NCBI GenBank assembly: GCA_946886565.1
Contig: CAMPIX010000005.1
Coordinates: forward strand, 109,992-173,991
Source of the DNA: an uncultured Altererythrobacter sp.
GTDB taxonomy: Bacteria > Pseudomonadota > Alphaproteobacteria > Sphingomonadales > Sphingomonadaceae
Direction of reading: 5' to 3'
Length of the DNA stretch: 64,000 nucleotides
In this document: positions 59,699 through 64,000 of the stretch, in pieces
Layout: each line of letters opens with the position of its first letter
Position numbering within the stretch: position 1 is the stretch's first letter
Made by a program: the position numbers and the translations under genes
The notes under the pieces: model-generated
Databases searched by the model: none
Told to the model about the DNA's origin: nothing
What the model saw: only the letters and a program-made list of their open reading frames with translations

Positions 59699-62491
59699 GT
59701 GAGGCGCAACAAGAACAGGAATTCGATACCCTTGCCCAAGCTTGCCGCCACCGCATCGCTTGTCGCGATCGCCGCCTTCACCGCCGGCCCTGCGCTGGCG
59801 CAGCCGGAGCCATCGCCAGCGCCGGCGACCGCGCAGGATGGACCGGAGCCATCGCCCGCGCCGGCGACCGCGCAGGATGGAGCCGAGCAGGCGGTCAGCA
59901 GCGGTCAGGAGATAGTCGTCACCGCAGAGCGCATTCGCGGCGAGGTCGATACCGACGTGCCGCCGGTGCTAGAGCTCGAAGCGGAGGAAATCGCCACGTA
60001 CGGAGCCGGGTCGATCGAGGAACTGATCGAACAGCTCGCGCCGCAGACCGGATCGGGCCGCGGACGGGGCGAGGGGCGGCCGGTGTTCCTCATCAACGGC
60101 CAGCGCGTCGGAGGCTTCCGCGAATTTCGCCGCTACCCGCCGGAGGCGATCGAGAAGATCGAGGTCCTGCCGGAAGAGGTTGCGCTGCAGTTCGGCTATC
60201 CGGCCGACCAGCGGGTGGTCAACATCATCCTCCAGGAGAACTTCGCCAGCCGCGAGGTCGAGGGCGAATATGGCGCGCCGTTCCGCGGCGATACCTCGAA
60301 CGGCGAGGTCGAACTGTCGCAACTGTCGATCGCTGGCGATCGCCGGCTGAACATCGGTTTCGAGTTCGGCAGCAGCAGTCTGCTGACCGAAGCAGAGCGC
60401 GATATCGTCCAGACGCCCGGCAGCGCGCCGACGGTGCCCGGCGACCCGAACCCGGCGCCGTTCCGCAGCCTGCGCGCCGACGCCGAGAACTGGGAACTCG
60501 ACGCGACGCTCAACTCGGCCCTCGGCGAGGCCCCGGGATCGGGCACATTCTCGGTGAACGGCGGGATCGAACGAAGTGTGAGCCGCTCGCTCTCGGGGCT
60601 CGACGTGGTGACCTTGACCGGTCCGGACGGCGAGAGCGAAGTGCGCACGCTCGACGACGATCCGCTTACGCGCCGCAACCGCTCGACCACGATCTCGCTC
60701 GGCGGCTCGATCAACAAGCCGCTCGGCAACTGGCTGCTCGATGCCACGCTCGACGCGCGCCGGAGCGAGAGCACATCCGTGATCGACAGACGACGCGATG
60801 CGAGCGGCCTTCAGGACCTGGTCGACGCAGGCGAGCTTGCGATCGACGGCATTCTTCCCGCGGTGCCGGCAGCCGGAGTGGACCGCGCCGACAGCACATC
60901 CTACGTCGCCGACGCCAAAGCCACGCTGCGCGGCAATCCGTTCCTGCTGCCTGCGGGCGAGGCGAACCTGACCTTCGACACGGGCTATTCGTGGAACCGC
61001 ATTCGGAGCACCGACACACGCGCGAGCGGCGACGAGCTCGAACAGACGCGCGGCAATCTCTCGGCGGGCGTCAATCTGGGCCTGCCGATCGCGAGTGAGC
61101 GCGAGGGCTTTCTCGGCGCGCTGGGCGAACTCAGCCTCAACCTTGCGGCTGGCGTCGATCACCTGTCGGACTTCGGCACGCTGGCCGACTACACCACCGG
61201 GCTTTCGTGGAGCCCCACGGACCGGCTCTCGCTTCAGGCGAGCTATGTCTGGCGCGAGGCCGCGCCGACCCTCGCCCAGCTCGGTGATCCGGTGGTGACC
61301 GACTTCAACGTCCCCGTGTTCGATTTCACCCGCGGCGAAAGCGTGCTCGCGACGATCGTTACCGGCGGCAATCCGAACCTGGCGGCGGAAACCCAGCGGG
61401 ACATCAAGCTCTCCGCAAATTACGATCTCGACCTGTTCGACCGCGCGAACATCGTGGTCGAATACTTCCGCAACCGCTCGGAAGATGTGACCCAGGGCTT
61501 CCCGCTGCTGACCCCGGCGATCGAGGCTGCGTTTCCCGAGCGCGTGATGCGCGACGGCGCCGGCAACCTCGTTTCAATCGATCGGCGGCCGATCACGTTC
61601 GAGAGCACCAAAAGCTCGCGTTTGCGCTACGGAATAAACCTGTTCGGCCGTGTCGGAGAGGAACAGCCCGAAGGCCGCCGTGATCGCCCCGACCGGCGCG
61701 GCCGGCAGTTCGCGGCTGAAAGTCAGGGCGGACGCGGTCCAGGCGGGTTCGATCCGGCGCAGATGGCCGAGCTCAGGCAGAAGTTCTGCGCCGTGCCCGA
61801 GGGCGAGACGCCCGACCTCTCCAGCCTGTCCGAGCGTATGCTAACGCGGCTCAAGGGCGAGGACGGACAGATCGATCCGGCCAGGGTCGCCGCGTTGCGC
61901 GAGCGGCTGTGCAGCGCCGAGGCCGCCTCGGGCGAGAGCGCGGAGCGGAGGGAAGGTGGCGGCCGCCGCGGTGGCCGGGGCTTCGGCCGCGGCAGAGGCG
62001 GCGATGGGCAAGGCCGCTGGAACCTCGGCCTTTATCACACCGTCGAGTTCGAGAACGAGGTACTCGTCGCTGCGGGCGGGCCGGTGCTCGATCAGCTGAG
62101 CGGTCAGGCTTTCGGCAACGGTGTCCCTCGGCACAAGATCGAGCTGCGCGGCGGCCTGTTCTACGGGGGCGTCGGCCTTCGCCTCTCGGGCAACTACCAG
62201 TCCGCGACGCGTATCGACGGCAGCGGTCTTCCGGGCTCGCAAGATCTGTTCTTCGACGATATCGCCAAATTCGATCTGCGCCTGTTCGCCAATCTGGAGC
62301 AGCAGGAATGGCTCACGGGCGGCACCCCCGGCTTCTGGAAGGGCACCCGGCTCTCGTTGCGGGTCGACAACCTGTTCGACGCGCAGCAGCGCGTGACCGA
62401 CGGCACCGGCACGGTGCCGCTTAGCTATCAGGCCGATCTGATCGATCCGCTCGGCCGCACGTTCGAGATCGAGTTCCGCAAGCTGTTCTAA
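59699..62491 (+). CDS. TonB-dependent receptor-like outer membrane protein
   Basis: A 930-residue protein from the GTG at 59699. A signal peptide ends PALAQ. A 13-residue unit (PEPSPAPATAQDG) is repeated twice, then EIVVTAERI (TonB-box-like) and a plug domain (GSIEELIEQLAPQTG, PVFLINGQRVGGFREF). The barrel follows and ends in Phe. A soluble Arg/Gly-rich insert of about 125 residues (around 650-775, with two Cys) sits in the barrel region. It resembles Sphingomonadales plug-barrel receptors, and the ligand is unknown. A TTG start at 59660 is less likely. Confidence 0.85.
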   Translation: MRRNKNRNSIPLPKLAATASLVAIAAFTAGPALAQPEPSPAPATAQDGPEPSPAPATAQDGAEQAVSSGQEIVVTAERIRGEVDTDVPPVLELEAEEIATYGAGSIEELIEQLAPQTGSGRGRGEGRPVFLINGQRVGGFREFRRYPPEAIEKIEVLPEEVALQFGYPADQRVVNIILQENFASREVEGEYGAPFRGDTSNGEVELSQLSIAGDRRLNIGFEFGSSSLLTEAERDIVQTPGSAPTVPGDPNPAPFRSLRADAENWELDATLNSALGEAPGSGTFSVNGGIERSVSRSLSGLDVVTLTGPDGESEVRTLDDDPLTRRNRSTTISLGGSINKPLGNWLLDATLDARRSESTSVIDRRRDASGLQDLVDAGELAIDGILPAVPAAGVDRADSTSYVADAKATLRGNPFLLPAGEANLTFDTGYSWNRIRSTDTRASGDELEQTRGNLSAGVNLGLPIASEREGFLGALGELSLNLAAGVDHLSDFGTLADYTTGLSWSPTDRLSLQASYVWREAAPTLAQLGDPVVTDFNVPVFDFTRGESVLATIVTGGNPNLAAETQRDIKLSANYDLDLFDRANIVVEYFRNRSEDVTQGFPLLTPAIEAAFPERVMRDGAGNLVSIDRRPITFESTKSSRLRYGINLFGRVGEEQPEGRRDRPDRRGRQFAAESQGGRGPGGFDPAQMAELRQKFCAVPEGETPDLSSLSERMLTRLKGEDGQIDPARVAALRERLCSAEAASGESAERREGGGRRGGRGFGRGRGGDGQGRWNLGLYHTVEFENEVLVAAGGPVLDQLSGQAFGNGVPRHKIELRGGLFYGGVGLRLSGNYQSATRIDGSGLPGSQDLFFDDIAKFDLRLFANLEQQEWLTGGTPGFWKGTRLSLRVDNLFDAQQRVTDGTGTVPLSYQADLIDPLGRTFEIEFRKLF
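59804..59881 (+). repeat. 39-base tandem duplication in the receptor gene
   Basis: Two adjacent 39-base units (59804-59842 and 59843-59881) differ at one base and encode PEPSPAPATAQDG twice, just after the signal peptide. In-frame copy number could vary by slippage and change the periplasmic linker before the TonB box. Confidence 0.9.
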
Positions 62492-63687
62492 CGGGCGGCC
62501 GCGAGCGCTTCGCCCGCCGCGACCGCGCTCGCCCAGGCCCACTGGAAGTTGTAGCCGCCAAGCCAGCCGGTGACGTCGACCGCCTCGCCGATCGCGTAGA
62601 GGCCGGGCATGCGCCGCGCTTCCATCGTCTTCGACGAAAGCTCGGAGGTCGCGATCCCGCCCAGCGTCACCTCGGCTTTGGCGAAACCTTCGCTGCCGTT
62701 GGGGCGGAAGCGCCAGTCCGCCAGCCGCGCTTCGGCCGCCAGCAGCGCCTTGTCGGGCAGGTTGGCGAGTTCGCCGGTCAGCGTCAGCCGCTCGGTCAGC
62801 GTCGTCGCCAGCCGGTCGGGCAGCGCCTCGCCGATCGCGTTCCGCACGGTGGCGCGCGGGCTCGAGCGCTTCGCTTCGATCAGCCAGCCCTCGGGCCGGT
62901 CGGGCAGGAAATCGACGCCGATCTCGTCACCCGGTCGCCAGTACGAGGAAACCTGCAGGATCGCCGGACCCGAAAGCCCGCGGTGGGTGAACAGCGCCGC
63001 TTCCCGAAACGCCGCCTTGCCGCAGCCTGCGACGATGTCCGCCGAAACGCCCGAGAGCTCGCGAAACAGCACGTCCTCGCCGCCCAGCGTCAGCGGCACC
63101 AGCGCGGGCCGCGGCTCGACCACCTTGAGCCCGAACTGCCGCGCGAGGCGGTAGGCGAAGTCGGTCGCGCCCATTTTCGGGATCGACGGCCCGCCGGTGG
63201 CGATCACGAGCCCGGGCGCGCGGTAATCGCCCGATGGCGTCACGACACGGAATGCGCTTCCATCATGCGAGACCTCGCCGATCTCCTCGCCGCAGCGCAC
63301 GTCCACCGCACCGCCCGCGGCTCCGGCCTTCGCGCACTCGTCCAGCAGCATCGCGACCACCTGCCGCGCCGACCCGTCACAGAACAGCTGGCCGAGCGTC
63401 TTCTCGTGCCAGGCGATCCCGTACGCCTCGATCAGCGCGAGGAAATCGCGCGCCGTGTAGCGGCTCAGCGCCGACTTGGCGAAATGCGGATTGGCCGACA
63501 GGTAACGGTCGGGCGCGGCGTGGATGTTGGTGAAGTTGCACCGCCCGCCGCCCGAAATGAGGATCTTCTTGCCCACCTCCGGCGCGCGCTCGAGCACGAG
63601 CACCTGCGCACCGCGTTGCCCCGCGATGGCCGCGCACATAAGCCCGGCAGCCCCGCCACCGAGCACGATCGCATCGTATGTCTGCAT
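62488..63687 (-). CDS. HI0933/YhiN-family FAD-dependent oxidoreductase
   Basis: A 399-residue flavoprotein. VLGGGAAGLMCAAIAG is the FAD-binding Rossmann motif, GKKILISGGGRCNFTN is the family signature, and GEAVDVTGWLGGYNFQWAWASG-type residues close the FAD site. Members are annotated as aminoacetone oxidases or NAD(P)/FAD oxidoreductases of unclear reaction. The gene ends three bases into the receptor gene on the opposite strand. Confidence 0.92.
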   Translation of the reverse strand: MQTYDAIVLGGGAAGLMCAAIAGQRGAQVLVLERAPEVGKKILISGGGRCNFTNIHAAPDRYLSANPHFAKSALSRYTARDFLALIEAYGIAWHEKTLGQLFCDGSARQVVAMLLDECAKAGAAGGAVDVRCGEEIGEVSHDGSAFRVVTPSGDYRAPGLVIATGGPSIPKMGATDFAYRLARQFGLKVVEPRPALVPLTLGGEDVLFRELSGVSADIVAGCGKAAFREAALFTHRGLSGPAILQVSSYWRPGDEIGVDFLPDRPEGWLIEAKRSSPRATVRNAIGEALPDRLATTLTERLTLTGELANLPDKALLAAEARLADWRFRPNGSEGFAKAEVTLGGIATSELSSKTMEARRMPGLYAIGEAVDVTGWLGGYNFQWAWASAVAAGEALAAAR

Positions 63688-63727
63688 CGGGCGTGCGGTA
63701 GAGTACCCCGCCCGAATGGCAAGCGCG

Positions 63728-63856
63728 TCAGGTCGCGCGGTCGCCCGCTTCGCCGACCGATTCGATGTCGCGACCGAGACCCTTGACCGTGTTGCACGCG
63801 GTGAGCGTCACGACTGCAGCGCCGAGCGCCGCCACGGCAATCATCTTCTTCATCAT
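63728..63856 (-). CDS. Entericidin A/B family lipoprotein
   Basis: A 42-residue lipoprotein. Two Met then KKMIAVAALGAAVVTLTACN makes a signal peptide with lipobox LTAC. NTVKGLGRDIESVGEAGD is the conserved entericidin sequence. Entericidins are small envelope lipoproteins induced by stress; the antidote/toxin roles described in E. coli are not certain here. A possible EcfG promoter lies upstream (63926-63950). Confidence 0.88.
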   Translation of the reverse strand: MMKKMIAVAALGAAVVTLTACNTVKGLGRDIESVGEAGDRAT

Positions 63857-63925
63857 TCTGGTCAAACTCCGGAAATCGCCCTCTTCCCGAATGCGCGGGG
63901 CGCGTGCAATGCACGGCGCGACATG

Positions 63926-63950
63926 AACCGCGCTTGTCGGCCGCGGTTCC
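63926..63950 (-). promoter_or_regulatory. Candidate EcfG stress promoter for the entericidin gene
   Basis: On the minus strand GGAAC is separated by 17 bases from GTT, matching the EcfG pattern GGAAC-N16/17-GTT. The predicted transcript start would be about 60 bases before the entericidin start codon. The rest of the gap 63857-64000 shows no gene. Confidence 0.5.
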
Positions 63951-64000
63951 CATTTGCGGCGCAGCGACTATGTCGGCTGGCATGTCGCGCACGCCCGCTG

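Noticed and set aside
59527..61098. A plus-strand open frame overlapping the TonB-dependent receptor
   Set aside because: It is Arg-rich with no domain and lies out of phase with the receptor, which has signal peptide, plug and barrel.
1..64000. Prophage, integron, transposon or CRISPR array
   Set aside because: No integrase, transposase, phage structural gene, or regular direct-repeat/spacer pattern was seen. The palindromic repeats are too dispersed and variable to be CRISPR.

Overview
The window is a 64 kb stretch of chromosome from a GC-rich alphaproteobacterium, most likely Sphingomonadales and probably close to Erythrobacteraceae or Sphingomonadaceae. The taxonomy is inferred. It rests on a MipZ-type division ATPase, an NDUFS4-like complex I subunit gene, a ccmC-D-E-F-G-H-I block, a DUF6894 protein, an entericidin, a TonB-receptor with an Arg/Gly-rich insert, a short alphaproteobacterial SRP RNA, and dispersed palindromic repeats of the kind common in this order. 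I see no prophage, transposase, plasmid functions or CRISPR array. The gene content is mostly housekeeping.

Layout. 1-5.4 kb: end of a histidine kinase, an odd lipoprotein, chorismate mutase, polyprenyl diphosphate synthase, the helicase HrpB (with an in-frame palindromic insert) and an NDUFS4-like protein. 5.5-9.8 kb: SRP RNA, dnaX, ybaB, a class II aldolase-like protein and small hypotheticals. 10-14.3 kb: a KAS III-like enzyme, a PAP2/Aur1-like membrane protein, psd and pssA. 14.5-26.7 kb: the long rpsB-tsf / pyrH-frr-uppS-cdsA-dxr-rseP-bamA-ompH-fabZ series for translation and envelope building, without lpxD or lpxA beside fabZ. 27-34.4 kb: rpmE, a 2OG-Fe(II) oxygenase, tRNA-His, a leucine dehydrogenase-like enzyme and the cytochrome c maturation operon. 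34.5-42 kb: kup, then a minus-strand run dapF-mtaB-ftsY-yciB, a GGDEF/EAL protein, and an EVE protein. 42-49 kb: CsbD, an LplT-like transporter, pgsA, a ZIP-like membrane protein, MipZ, OxyR and RNase D. 49-57.3 kb: aspS, a secreted pair (glycine-zipper protein and ClpP-like protein), acpP-fabF-mltG, a 2'-5' RNA ligase-like protein, a UDG-family protein, DUF488 and tRNA-Phe. 57.4-64 kb: the minus-strand infA-maf-RNase E/G-like-yacG group, a large TonB-dependent receptor, a HI0933-type flavoprotein and an entericidin.

Phospholipid synthesis is well represented: cdsA, pssA, psd, pgsA, an LplT-like flippase and a PAP2/Aur1-like enzyme. With BamA, Skp/OmpH, RseP, MltG and UppS, they cover much of envelope assembly.

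The least expected structure lies outside the genes. At least five families of palindromic repeats of about 90-270 bp fill intergenic gaps. One such element lies inside hrpB as an open, in-frame 44-codon insert, one appears to supply the ribosome binding site of oxyR, and one contains the probable start codon of maf. I found no convincing new multi-gene system. The strongest leads are these gene-embedded repeats, the secreted glycine-zipper/ClpP-like pair, and several unassigned small proteins.
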